A DNA stretch of 64,000 nt from Modestobacter versicolor (GTDB lineage: Bacteria; Actinomycetota; Actinomycetes; Mycobacteriales; Geodermatophilaceae): assembly GCF_014195485.1 (NCBI RefSeq), contig NZ_JACIBU010000001.1, forward strand, positions 1-64,000, read 5' to 3'. Each line of letters opens with the position of its first letter. Within the stretch, counting starts at the first letter, position 1. A model generated the notes under the pieces. It did no database searches and had not been told where the DNA came from. It saw only the letters and a program-made list of their open reading frames with translations. A program made the position numbers and the translations under genes. This document shows, piece after piece, positions 9,328 to 17,124 of this stretch.

Positions 9328-10008
9328 GTGAGCTCCACCCAGGACAGCGCTGAGCGGGCCGCGGCTGTTCCCGGGATCGTGCTCGTCCCCGGGCTGGGCC
9401 TGGACGAGCGGTCCTCCGCGCGGCTGCGTCAGCGCATCGGCGGGGCGGTGGCCATTCTGCCCGGGATGGGGCTGCGCCGCCCGGTCGGCACGCTGGACGA
9501 GCTCACCGCGCAGCTGCTCGCGGCGCTCCCGTCACACCCCGTGGTGCTGGTGGGGCACTCGCAGAGCTGCCAGGTCGTCGTCGCGGCGGCCGAGCGGGAC
9601 CCGCGGGTCGTCGGCGTCGTGCTGCTCGGCCCGACCACCGACCCGCGGATGCGCCGGCTCCGGGTGCTCGCGGCCCGCTGGGTGCGCACCGCGGTCTGGG
9701 AGCCGTGGTGGCAGGCGCCGCTGGTGCTGGCGCAGTGGCTGCGCACCGGGCCGCGGGCGATGACGGCGCTGTGGCGGCAGGTCGCCGGTGACCGGGTCGA
9801 CGAGCGGCTGCGCCGGGTGCCGGTGCCGGTCGTCGTCGTCCGCGGGGACCGGGACGCGCTGTGCCCGCACGACTGGGCCGCGCACCTGGCCGGCTGCGCG
9901 CCGCGCGGACGGCTGGTCGAGCTGCCCCGCGCGGCGCACATGACCCCGCAGACCAGGCCGGACGACGTCGCCCGGCTGGTCCGCGAGGTGCTGGCGGCCC
10001 TGTCGTAG
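9328..10008 (+). CDS. Alpha/beta hydrolase (short)
   Basis: A 226-residue serine hydrolase of the alpha/beta fold, substrate unknown. The oxyanion region is VPGLGLDERS, the nucleophile elbow is GHSQSC, the acid is in RGDRDALCP and the catalytic His in AAHMTPQ, so the triad is complete. The cap domain is rich in Trp/Arg (VWEPWWQAP). GTG 9328 is preferred over an upstream ATG at 9292 because GGAGG ends five bases before it. It is divergent from ndh and converges on the DoxX-like gene 12 bases away. Esterase-type activity is likely; nothing nearby indicates the substrate. Confidence 0.82.
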   Translation: MSSTQDSAERAAAVPGIVLVPGLGLDERSSARLRQRIGGAVAILPGMGLRRPVGTLDELTAQLLAALPSHPVVLVGHSQSCQVVVAAAERDPRVVGVVLLGPTTDPRMRRLRVLAARWVRTAVWEPWWQAPLVLAQWLRTGPRAMTALWRQVAGDRVDERLRRVPVPVVVVRGDRDALCPHDWAAHLAGCAPRGRLVELPRAAHMTPQTRPDDVARLVREVLAALS

Positions 10009-10020
10009 CGGGCCGCGCCG

Positions 10021-10500
10021 TCAGCCGAGCAGTGCCTTGGCCTTGCGGCTCTTCCGGCTGGACTTCGCGGCCCGCTCCTGGCGGCCGACGAGCGCCTGGG
10101 TGAGCAGGCCGATGCCGATGCCGAGCATCCACACGTCCTTGGCGATCGGCAGCCCGTCCTGGGTCGGGGCGACGCTCTTGCCGGGCTTGGTCATGCCCGG
10201 GGTGCGCAGGTACAGGCCGAGCAGCCCGCCGGAGAACCCGGTGAGCGCCGCGCCGGCGACGGCGGTGGGCACGAACGGGGTGAGCAGCAGCGAGCCGATG
10301 GTGATCTCGGCGGTCGACAGCGCCTTGGCGAAGGTGGTCGGCGGGACGTTCTTGAGGAACGGGTAGGTGCCGGCGGCGAAGCCGTGCAGACCGGCCGCGG
10401 TGCCCTCGTCGGCGGCGCGCTTGCCGAGACCGGAGTTCAGGATGAACGCACCGGTGGCGATCCGCGGGGCGATCTCGCTGGGGGTGATGGGCAGGCGCAT
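10021..10500 (-). CDS. DoxX-like membrane protein
   Basis: A 159-residue membrane protein with about four hydrophobic segments (ALSTAEITIGSLLLTPF, AAVAGAALTGFSGGLLGLYL-like, DVWMLGIGIGLLTQALV), a polar central loop and a Lys/Arg-rich C-terminal tail (QERAAKSSRKSRKAK). Size and topology fit the DoxX/DoxD superfamily, whose members associate with redox enzymes in membranes; the resemblance is moderate. ATG 10500 has a GAGGT-type site upstream. It appears monocistronic. Confidence 0.65.
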   Translation of the reverse strand: MRLPITPSEIAPRIATGAFILNSGLGKRAADEGTAAGLHGFAAGTYPFLKNVPPTTFAKALSTAEITIGSLLLTPFVPTAVAGAALTGFSGGLLGLYLRTPGMTKPGKSVAPTQDGLPIAKDVWMLGIGIGLLTQALVGRQERAAKSSRKSRKAKALLG

Positions 10501-10560
10501 GGGGTACCTCACTGGCGACGGGGATGGTGCAGTGCTCAATGACCATCCTCGTCCGTCGCC

Positions 10561-10628
10561 GTCCAGGGCGCGAGGTCGGGTCGCCGGCTCCCCGCCGGCC
10601 GGGTGGCCCCGCCGGAGCGGCCCTGGAC
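10561..10628 (-). terminator. Large G/C hairpin 3' of the Cys-rich small gene
   Basis: GTCCAGGG (10561-10568) pairs with CCCTGGAC (10621-10628) and encloses further Cys/Gly-rich inverted sequence (CGCCGG and CCGGCG blocks). It follows the end of the gene at 10643 in that gene's direction. Confidence 0.45.
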
Positions 10629-10642
10629 GCCGGCGGATGTGG

Positions 10643-10915
10643 TCACCGCTGGTTGCGGGCCACGATGTCGTCCCAGCACCGGACGCACACGGCGCGCAGA
10701 TCGAGGTCGCGCTCCGACTCGTCGTTCCACTCGCCCTGCTGCACCAGCGCCGCATCGCAGGACTCGCACCAGGCCCCCGGCCGGTCGCCCGGCTCGACCG
10801 CGTCCGTGCTCGTCACCACGCCGACGGGCGAGACGGAGTCGAACAGGTGGCCGCAGAGGAACGCCGGTGGGCTCGCGCCGTGCTCACCGCAGGCGATCGT
10901 CCGCTGCTCGCTCAT
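10643..10915 (-). CDS. Small Cys-rich, probably zinc-binding protein
   Basis: A 90-residue protein of no recognised family. It carries clustered metal-ligand candidates: ACGEHG, FLCGHL, WCESCD and VCVRCWDD, that is, two CxxC pairs in the second half plus Cys/His in the first half. This layout suggests one or two structural zinc sites. It is acidic and has no signal or membrane segment. The ATG at 10915 has GGAGG about ten bases upstream. It lies downstream of a strong terminator for the RNA helicase gene, so it is probably transcribed separately. Confidence 0.75.
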   Translation of the reverse strand: MSEQRTIACGEHGASPPAFLCGHLFDSVSPVGVVTSTDAVEPGDRPGAWCESCDAALVQQGEWNDESERDLDLRAVCVRCWDDIVARNQR

Positions 10916-11042
10916 CCCTCGACCTCCGCCGGTCCTCCTGGTGGCCGGGCCCCGGCTGGACCGGGAGGGTACTGCCTGCGGTCCGTCGGCCACCGCCTCC
11001 GAGTGCAGTGCCCGGCCCCGACCGGGAGCCCGCCCGACGAGA

Positions 11043-11089
11043 ACGCGCTGGTGGTCGTCCCCCGATGCGGGTGACGACCACCAGCGCGT
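11043..11089. terminator. 17-bp-arm hairpin terminator of the DEAD-box helicase gene
   Basis: Seventeen bases (11043-11059, ACGCGCTGG...) pair perfectly with 11073-11089 around a 13-base loop that itself begins CCC and ends GGG. It begins 16 bases after the helicase stop codon. Confidence 0.8.
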
Positions 11090-11105
11090 GGTGATCAGCG
11101 AGCGG

Positions 11106-12809
11106 TCAGCGGCCGGAGCGGCCGCGGCCCCGGCCGGCCCCGCTCGGCGCCTGGCCGGCCCGCGCGGCGAGCTCGGCGCGGGTGCGCGCCGGACCGGCCG
11201 GACGACCCGAGCCGCGGCCGGAACCGCCGGACGACGCCTGGCCCGACGAGCCGGACGATGCGCCGCCACCGCTACCGCTGCGACGACGGCGGCCGCCGTT
11301 GGCGCCACCTCCGGCACCCTGCGGCTGCGGGGCCGCGACCGGGGCGGGCTCGACGTAGGGGGCGACCGGGCCGGTCAGCGCGACGATCTCCCGGGCACCC
11401 GGCTTGATCGCCGAGACCTCCGGGGTGATGCCGGCCTGGCGGGCCAGCGTGCGGACCTCGGCGGCCTGGTCGGGCGTGGCGATGGTGACCACGATGCCGC
11501 CGGCACCGGCGCGCGCCGTCCGGCCGGAGCGGTGCAGGTACGCCTTGTGCTCGGCCGGCGGGTCGACGTGCACGACGATCGCGACGTCGTCCACGTGGAT
11601 GCCGCGGGCGGCGATGTCGGTCGCGCACAGCACCCGGGTCTCGCCGTTGCTGAACGCCTCGAGGTTGCGCTCGCGGGCGTTCTGGCTGAGGTTGCCGTGC
11701 AGGTCGACGGCCGGCACCCCGGCGGCGGTGAGCTGCTTGGCCAGCTTCTTGGCCTGGTGCTTGGTGCGGGTGAACATCACCGTGCGGCCCAGCCCGGAGG
11801 CGAGCTCCTTGACGATCTGGCCCTTGTCGGCCGCGTCGACCCGGAACACGTGGTGGGTCATCGTCGAGACCGGCGCGACGGCCGGGTCGACCGAGTGCGT
11901 GGTGGGCCGGTCGAGGTAGCGCTTGACCAGCACGTCGACGCCGTTGTCCAGGGTGGCGGAGAACAACAGCCGCTGGCCGACCTTCGGGGTGCGGTCGAGC
12001 AGCCGCTTCACGCCGGGCAGGAAGCCCAGGTCGGCCATGTGGTCGGCCTCGTCGAGGATGGTGATCTCGACGGCGCCCAGGTCGGCGTGGCCCTGCTGGA
12101 TGAGGTCCTCGAGCCGGCCGGGGCAGGCGATGAGCACGTCGATGCCGCCGGCGAGCGCCTGCACCTGCGGGTTCTGGCCGACGCCGCCGAAGACGACGGC
12201 GGTCCGCATGCCCAGCGCGCGGGCCAGCGGGTCGACGACCGCGGCGACCTGGTTGGCCAGCTCGCGGGTCGGCACCAGGATCAGCGCGCGCGGCCGCTTG
12301 GGCTGCCGCTTGCTGGGAGAGGTGGCGAGCCGGGCGACCAGCGGGATGCTGAAGGCCAGCGTCTTGCCCGAGCCGGTGCGGCCGCGGCCGAGCACGTCAC
12401 GGCCGGCCAGGGTGTCGGGCAGGGTCGCGACCTGGATCGGGAACGGGGCGGTGATGCCGCTGGCGGTGAGCACCTCGACCAGCGGCGCCGGGACGCCGAG
12501 CGCCTCGAACGTGGTGTCGGTGGGCAGCACGGTGGCGACGTCGCCGACGGGCACGACCGGGGCGACCGGCACGCGCTCGTCGGTGCGCGGGGCGGACTGC
12601 TGGCCCTCGGGGCGGGGGCCGGTGCCGCGGCCGCGGCCACCGCGACGGCGGCGGTTGGCGTCGCCGTCACCGGAGGGGGTGGCGGCGGTGGGCGTGCTGC
12701 GGAAGGCGGGGGAGCCGGCGCTGCCCGTGGGGGCGGCGGCCGGGCGGGTGGCGCGACGGCGCGGGCGGTCAGCGCTGTCGTTCTGGGCAGGGGTGGTCGA
12801 GCTGGTCAC
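11106..12809 (-). CDS. DEAD/DEAH-box ATP-dependent RNA helicase
   Basis: Unwinds RNA duplexes using ATP; such helicases help ribosome assembly, mRNA decay and cold growth. The 567 residues have a disordered Arg/Ala/Thr-rich N-terminus, then the ordered motifs FPIQ (Q motif), GRTGSGKT (Walker A), PTREL, DEAD in LDEADHM, SATLD, the C-terminal RecA-like domain with AARGIHVDDV and HRSGRTARAG, and a Gly/Arg/Ser-rich RNA-binding tail. The short core and basic tail resemble the RhlE/CsdA-like bacterial group. The start is GTG 12809 with GAGGAACC upstream. A hairpin in the roughly 200-base leader could control expression. Confidence 0.93.
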   Translation of the reverse strand: MTSSTTPAQNDSADRPRRRATRPAAAPTGSAGSPAFRSTPTAATPSGDGDANRRRRGGRGRGTGPRPEGQQSAPRTDERVPVAPVVPVGDVATVLPTDTTFEALGVPAPLVEVLTASGITAPFPIQVATLPDTLAGRDVLGRGRTGSGKTLAFSIPLVARLATSPSKRQPKRPRALILVPTRELANQVAAVVDPLARALGMRTAVVFGGVGQNPQVQALAGGIDVLIACPGRLEDLIQQGHADLGAVEITILDEADHMADLGFLPGVKRLLDRTPKVGQRLLFSATLDNGVDVLVKRYLDRPTTHSVDPAVAPVSTMTHHVFRVDAADKGQIVKELASGLGRTVMFTRTKHQAKKLAKQLTAAGVPAVDLHGNLSQNARERNLEAFSNGETRVLCATDIAARGIHVDDVAIVVHVDPPAEHKAYLHRSGRTARAGAGGIVVTIATPDQAAEVRTLARQAGITPEVSAIKPGAREIVALTGPVAPYVEPAPVAAPQPQGAGGGANGGRRRRSGSGGGASSGSSGQASSGGSGRGSGRPAGPARTRAELAARAGQAPSGAGRGRGRSGR

Positions 12810-12834
12810 GGTCGGTTCCTCAACAGTCCGGTGG

Positions 12835-12872
12835 CCACCGTCGGCCCACCGGGTGCGGGGCCGCCACGGTGG
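12835..12872 (-). promoter_or_regulatory. Hairpin in the 5' leader of the RNA helicase gene
   Basis: CCACCGT (12835-12841) pairs with ACGGTGG (12866-12872), with inner CGGCCC against GGGGCCG and an ACCGGGTGC loop. It lies 26-63 bases upstream of the helicase GTG in an otherwise empty 231-base gap. Helicase leaders are often temperature-controlled, but that role is inferred. Confidence 0.35.
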
Positions 12873-13040
12873 GGCCGCATCGCTCGTCCGGGATGGACGT
12901 CGGGTCGCCGGCGCGCCTCGGTGGCGCAGCCTCGCGCCGACGTCGAGTCCACCCGCTCTCGGATGAGCAGGGGGCGGCGCCGGTGATGTCCACTCTGCCA
13001 GACGGGGTACCGCTGCGCGGGGAGGCGGAGGAGTCCCTCG

Positions 13041-14042
13041 TCACATGGGGGTGGGCGCCCCGCTGGCCGGGGCGGAGCCGCGGAAGGTGCGCCGGTAGGT
13101 CAGCGGGGCCACCCCGATGGCCGCGTGCAGGTGCTGGCGCAGCGAGGCGGTGGTGCCGAACCCGGCCTCGGTGGCGACCCGCTCGACCGGGGTGTCGGTC
13201 GACTCGAGCAACCGTCGGGCCAGCGCCACCCGCTGCTGGGTCAGCCACCGCTGCGGGCTGAGCCCGGTCTCCTGGCGGAACCGGCGGGTGAAGGTGCGCA
13301 CGCTCATCCGCGCGTGCCCGGCGAGCTCGGCCAGGGTCAGCGGCTCGCCGAGGCGGGTGAGCGCCCAGGCCCGGGTGTCCGCCGTCCCGGTGTCGGCGGG
13401 GTCGGGCAGCGGCCGCTCGATGAACTGCGACTGGCCGCCCTCCCGCCACGGCGAGACCACCCGGCGGCGGGCGACGCTGTTGGCCACGTCGCTGCCGTGG
13501 TCGCGCCGCACCAGGTGCAGCAGCAGGTCGATTCCCGCGGCGTTGCCGGCCGAGGTGAGCACGTCGCCGTCGTCGACGAACAGCACGTCGGCGTCCAGGT
13601 CGACCTGGGGGAAGAAGCCGGTGAAGGCGGCGGCGTGCATCCAGTGGGTGGTCGCCGGCCGGCCGTCGAGCAGCCCGGCGGCGGCCAGCACGAACGCGCC
13701 GGTGCAGATGGAGACCATCCGGGCGTGCCCGGCGGCCCGGGTCAGCGCGTCGCCGAGGGTGGGGGAGAGGCCGCGGCCGTCGTACTGCGGCCCGCCGTAG
13801 ATCCCGGGGACGACGACGGTGTCCGCCGTCTCGAGCAGGCGGAGGTCGTGGTCGGGCTGCACCAGGTAGCCGGCGCTCGTGCGCACCGGGGCGCCGTCCT
13901 CGGAGGCGACGCGGACCCGGTACAGGGGGTGCCCGTCGGCGTCGACCGCGCCGCCGAGGAAGGCGTGCGGCAGGCCCAGCTCGAAGGCGACGGTGGTCTC
14001 CAGGGCGAGGACGGCGACCTCGTGCGGCGTCGGCGCGGGCAT
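13041..14042 (-). CDS. GlxA family transcriptional regulator (DJ-1/PfpI plus AraC-type HTH)
   Basis: A 333-residue regulator. Residues 1 to about 190 are a DJ-1/PfpI (class I glutaminase amidotransferase-like) domain with VVVPGIYGG, a nucleophile-elbow-like SICTGAF and THWMHAA. The C-terminal 110 residues are a double helix-turn-helix of the AraC/XylS type (LAELAGHARMSVRTFTRRF, VERVATEAGFGTTASLRQHL). This architecture is typical of GlxA/FtrA-like activators responding to small nitrogenous or thiol metabolites. The ATG at 14042 has AAGGA eight bases upstream; ATG 14060 is a possible alternative. It is divergent from the MFS transporter 72 bases away, the most likely target. Confidence 0.9.
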   Translation of the reverse strand: MPAPTPHEVAVLALETTVAFELGLPHAFLGGAVDADGHPLYRVRVASEDGAPVRTSAGYLVQPDHDLRLLETADTVVVPGIYGGPQYDGRGLSPTLGDALTRAAGHARMVSICTGAFVLAAAGLLDGRPATTHWMHAAAFTGFFPQVDLDADVLFVDDGDVLTSAGNAAGIDLLLHLVRRDHGSDVANSVARRRVVSPWREGGQSQFIERPLPDPADTGTADTRAWALTRLGEPLTLAELAGHARMSVRTFTRRFRQETGLSPQRWLTQQRVALARRLLESTDTPVERVATEAGFGTTASLRQHLHAAIGVAPLTYRRTFRGSAPASGAPTPM

Positions 14043-14114
14043 GGCCGGATCCTTGCACATGCTGGCCGTCGGGCCACTGGCTCGGCCGTCGTCCGGCCGG
14101 GAGCATCTCCTGCC

Positions 14115-15434
14115 GTGACCACCGTCCTGCCGCCCCGCACCCACCGGGTGCACCCCGCCTGGTGGGTCGCCGGGGTGACCTTCGTGGCGCTGATCGGTGC
14201 CGCTGCCTTCCGCGCCGTGCCCGGGGTGCTCATCGACCCGCTGCACGAGGAGTTCGGCTGGTCGCTGTCGACCATCTCCGCCGCCGTCGCGATCAACCTG
14301 GCCCTCTACGGGCTCACCGCGCCGTTCGCCGCGGCGCTGATGGACCGGTTCGGCATCCGCCGCGTGGTGGTGACAGCGCTGCTGGTCGTCGCGGCCGGCA
14401 GCGGGGCGACGGTGTTCATGACGGCGAGCTGGCAGCTCATCCTCTGCTGGGGCGTGCTGGTCGGCCTGGGCACCGGCTCGATGGCCCTCTCGCTGGTCGC
14501 GACGGTGACCGGCCGCTGGTTCGTCGAGCGGCGCGGGCTGGTCTCCGGCGTGCTCACCGCGGCGGGGGCCACCGGTCAGCTGGTGTTCCTCCCGGTCGTG
14601 GCGGTGGTGGACGAGCGCTGGGGCTGGCGCCCGGCGGCGCTGGGCACCGCGGCGGCGGCGCTCGCCGTCGTGCCCTTCGTGGTGTGGCTGCTCCGCGACC
14701 GGCCGCGCGACCTCGGGGTCGCGCCCTACGGCGGGACGGCGGCCGACGACGTCGACCCGGTCGGCGGGAACCCTGCGCGGACGGCGCTGCGCGGGCTGGC
14801 CGACGCGGTGCGGACCCGGCCGTTCTGGCTGCTGGCCGGCGGGTTCCTGATCTGCGGGGCCTCGACCAACGGGCTGGTGCAGCCGCACTTCATCCCCGCC
14901 GCGCACGACCACGGCATGCCGGTGACCACCGCCGCTGGGCTGCTCGCCGTGGTCGGCGTCTTCGACGTCGCCGGCACGATCTTCTCCGGCTGGCTCACCG
15001 ACCGGGTCGACCCCCGGCTGCTGCTGCTGGCCTACTACGGGCTGCGCGGGATGTCGCTGTTCCTGCTGCCGCAGCTGTTCGGCACCGACGTGCAGGCGTC
15101 GATGATCGCGTTCATCGTCTTCTACGGCCTGGACTGGGTGGCGACCGTGCCGCCCACGCTGGCGCTGTGCCGGCAGTACTTCGGCTCGCGGGCGCCGGTG
15201 GTCTTCGGCTGGGTGTTCGCCGCGCACCAGGTCGGCGCCGCGATCGCCGCGTTCGGCGCCGGCGTGGTCCGCGACGTCACCGGCTCCTACGACGGCGCCT
15301 GGTACGCCGCCGCGGCGCTGTGCCTGGTGGCGGCGGCGCTGTCCATCTCCATCCGCCGCGCCCCGGCGTCGGTCACCGGGACCACGTTGCCGGTCGAGCC
15401 CGTCCCCGCCGCCGCCGACCAGGCCCACGGCTGA
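14115..15434 (+). CDS. MFS transporter, monocarboxylate/oxalate-formate antiporter-like
   Basis: A 439-residue major facilitator with twelve predicted membrane helices. The loop 2-3 signature is DRFGIRRVV, and the cytoplasmic loop after helix 6 carries LLRDRPRDLGVAPYG. This LRDRPEDxGLxPYG-like motif and the start PGVLIDPLHEEFGWS are typical of the MCT/OxlT-like branch, which moves organic anions with protons or in exchange. The start is GTG 14115 with GGGAG eleven bases upstream. It is divergent from the GlxA-type regulator and is probably controlled by it. Substrate not determined. Confidence 0.88.
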   Translation: MTTVLPPRTHRVHPAWWVAGVTFVALIGAAAFRAVPGVLIDPLHEEFGWSLSTISAAVAINLALYGLTAPFAAALMDRFGIRRVVVTALLVVAAGSGATVFMTASWQLILCWGVLVGLGTGSMALSLVATVTGRWFVERRGLVSGVLTAAGATGQLVFLPVVAVVDERWGWRPAALGTAAAALAVVPFVVWLLRDRPRDLGVAPYGGTAADDVDPVGGNPARTALRGLADAVRTRPFWLLAGGFLICGASTNGLVQPHFIPAAHDHGMPVTTAAGLLAVVGVFDVAGTIFSGWLTDRVDPRLLLLAYYGLRGMSLFLLPQLFGTDVQASMIAFIVFYGLDWVATVPPTLALCRQYFGSRAPVVFGWVFAAHQVGAAIAAFGAGVVRDVTGSYDGAWYAAAALCLVAAALSISIRRAPASVTGTTLPVEPVPAAADQAHG

Positions 15435-15443
15435 CGGCCCCTC

Positions 15444-15495
15444 CTGCGGTTTCGCGCGAACAAGTACGCGTGCTTGGACGCGCGAAACCGCGCAG
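15444..15495. terminator. Long hairpin between convergent MFS and GMC genes
   Basis: CTGCGGTTTCGCGCG (15444-15458) pairs with 15479-15495, with GGTTTCGCGCG matched perfectly and a two-base bulge below it. The interior CAAGTACGCGTGCTTG is itself self-complementary (one G-U). It serves as a bidirectional terminator between stops at 15434 and 15517. Confidence 0.7.
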
Positions 15496-15516
15496 GGCCG
15501 CGGGAGGTGGAGCGCG

Positions 15517-17124
15517 CTAGGCCGGGACGGTGGTGGTCCGGGCGCCGAGCTCGGCCTTGACCAGGTCGGACGCGCGCTCGGCGATCATGATCGTCGGGGC
15601 GTTCGTGTTGCCCCGCACCAACGTCGGCATCACCGAGGCGTCGACGACCCGCAGCCCTGCGATGCCGTGCACCCGGAGCTGCGGGTCGACGACCGCCTGG
15701 TCGTCGGTGCCCATCCGGCAGGAGCCGACCGGGTGGTACAGCGACTCCAGCGTCTCCCGGGCCTTCGCCCCCAGCGCTGCGCGGCCGCGCACGGTGCCGC
15801 CCGGTGACCACTCGTCGGCGAGCACCCGGGCCAGCGGGCCGACCGAGGCGATGTCCCGGGCGCGCTCCATCCCGGTCACCAGCGCCTCGAGGTCGCGGGG
15901 GTCGGTGAGGTAGCCGGCGTCGATGGACGGCGCCCAGGTCGGGTCGGCCGAGCGCAGCCGCACCGAGCCGCGGGAGTGCACGTGCACCAGCACGGTCGCG
16001 GCGGTGAACGCGTCGACGTCGGGGTCGACCTCCGCCTGCCGCCAGAACTTGACCGGCAGGAAGTGGTGCTGCAGGTCGGGCTCGGCGAGCGAGGCGTCGC
16101 TGCGGGTGAACAGCCCGGCCTCGGCGAGGTTGGAGGTCAGCGGCCCGCGGCGGGCGCCGAACCACTGCGCGTACCCCGACGGCGACTCTGCCCGGAACAG
16201 CGACCGCCCCGACCGGACGTGCCAGATGGTGGGCACCAGCGGGTGGTCCTGCAGCCCGCCGCCGACCCCGGGCAGGTCGTGGACGACGTCGACGCCCACC
16301 GAGCGCAGGTGGTCGGCCGGCCCGATGCCCGAGAGCATCAGCAGCTGCGGGGAGTTGATCGCCCCGCTGGCCAGCACCACCTCGGCGCCGGCGTGCGCGG
16401 TCCGCCGCCGTCCGCCGTGCAGGTACTCCACGCCGGTCGCCCGGCCGGCCTCGACCAGCACCCGGGTGACCTGGGCGCCGGTGCGCACGGTGAGGTTCGG
16501 CCGGTCCAGCACGGGCTTCAGGTAGGCGTCGGCGGCCGACCAGCGGCGTCCCCGCTTCTGGGTGACCTGGTAGGTGCCCACGCCCTCCTGCCGTGCCCCG
16601 TTGAAGTCGCGGTTGCGGGGGTGGCCGGCGGCCACGGCGGAGTCGACGACGGCGGTCGTCCAGCGGTGCGGGGAGCGCAGGTCCTCCACCCGCAGCGGGC
16701 CACCGGTGCCGTGGAACTCGTCGGCGCCGCGGGAGTTGTCCTCGCCGCGGCGGAACAGCGGCAGCACCTCGGCGTAGGACCACGCGGGGTCGCCGGTGAG
16801 CTCGGCCCACTCGTCGTAGTCGGCTGCCGCACCGCGGACGTAGATCATCGCGTTGATCGACGACGAGCCGCCCAGCAGCTTGCCCCGCGGCCAGAACAGC
16901 TCCCGGCCGCCCAGCCCCGGCTGCGGGTCGGTGGCGTAGTTCCAGTCCCGCCGGGTGCGCCAGACCTTGTACAGCGCCGCCGGGACCTGCACCTCCAGGA
17001 CGTCGTCGCTGCCGCCGGCCTCCAGCACCAGCACCCGCAGCGCGGGGTCCTCGGTCAGCCGGCCGGCCAGCGTGCAGCCGGCCGAGCCCGCGCCGACGAC
17101 GACGACGTCGAACTCGTCGCTCAC
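15517..17124 (-). CDS. GMC family FAD-dependent oxidoreductase (choline dehydrogenase-like)
   Basis: FAD-dependent oxidation of an alcohol to an aldehyde. The 535-residue protein has the N-terminal FAD motif VVVGAGSAGCTLAGRL with EAGG, the GMC signature 1 (GKLLGGSSSINAMIYVRG), signature 2 (GAINSPQLLMLSGIGP), and the C-terminal catalytic pair: His in YHPVGSCRMG and Asn in RGNTNAPTIM. The GTG at 17124 overlaps the TGA of the aldehyde dehydrogenase upstream by four bases, so the two are co-translated. The pair would convert alcohol to acid. Choline is one candidate, but the partner is not a typical betaine aldehyde dehydrogenase, so a long-chain or terpenoid alcohol is equally possible. Confidence 0.9.
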   Translation of the reverse strand: MSDEFDVVVVGAGSAGCTLAGRLTEDPALRVLVLEAGGSDDVLEVQVPAALYKVWRTRRDWNYATDPQPGLGGRELFWPRGKLLGGSSSINAMIYVRGAAADYDEWAELTGDPAWSYAEVLPLFRRGEDNSRGADEFHGTGGPLRVEDLRSPHRWTTAVVDSAVAAGHPRNRDFNGARQEGVGTYQVTQKRGRRWSAADAYLKPVLDRPNLTVRTGAQVTRVLVEAGRATGVEYLHGGRRRTAHAGAEVVLASGAINSPQLLMLSGIGPADHLRSVGVDVVHDLPGVGGGLQDHPLVPTIWHVRSGRSLFRAESPSGYAQWFGARRGPLTSNLAEAGLFTRSDASLAEPDLQHHFLPVKFWRQAEVDPDVDAFTAATVLVHVHSRGSVRLRSADPTWAPSIDAGYLTDPRDLEALVTGMERARDIASVGPLARVLADEWSPGGTVRGRAALGAKARETLESLYHPVGSCRMGTDDQAVVDPQLRVHGIAGLRVVDASVMPTLVRGNTNAPTIMIAERASDLVKAELGARTTTVPA

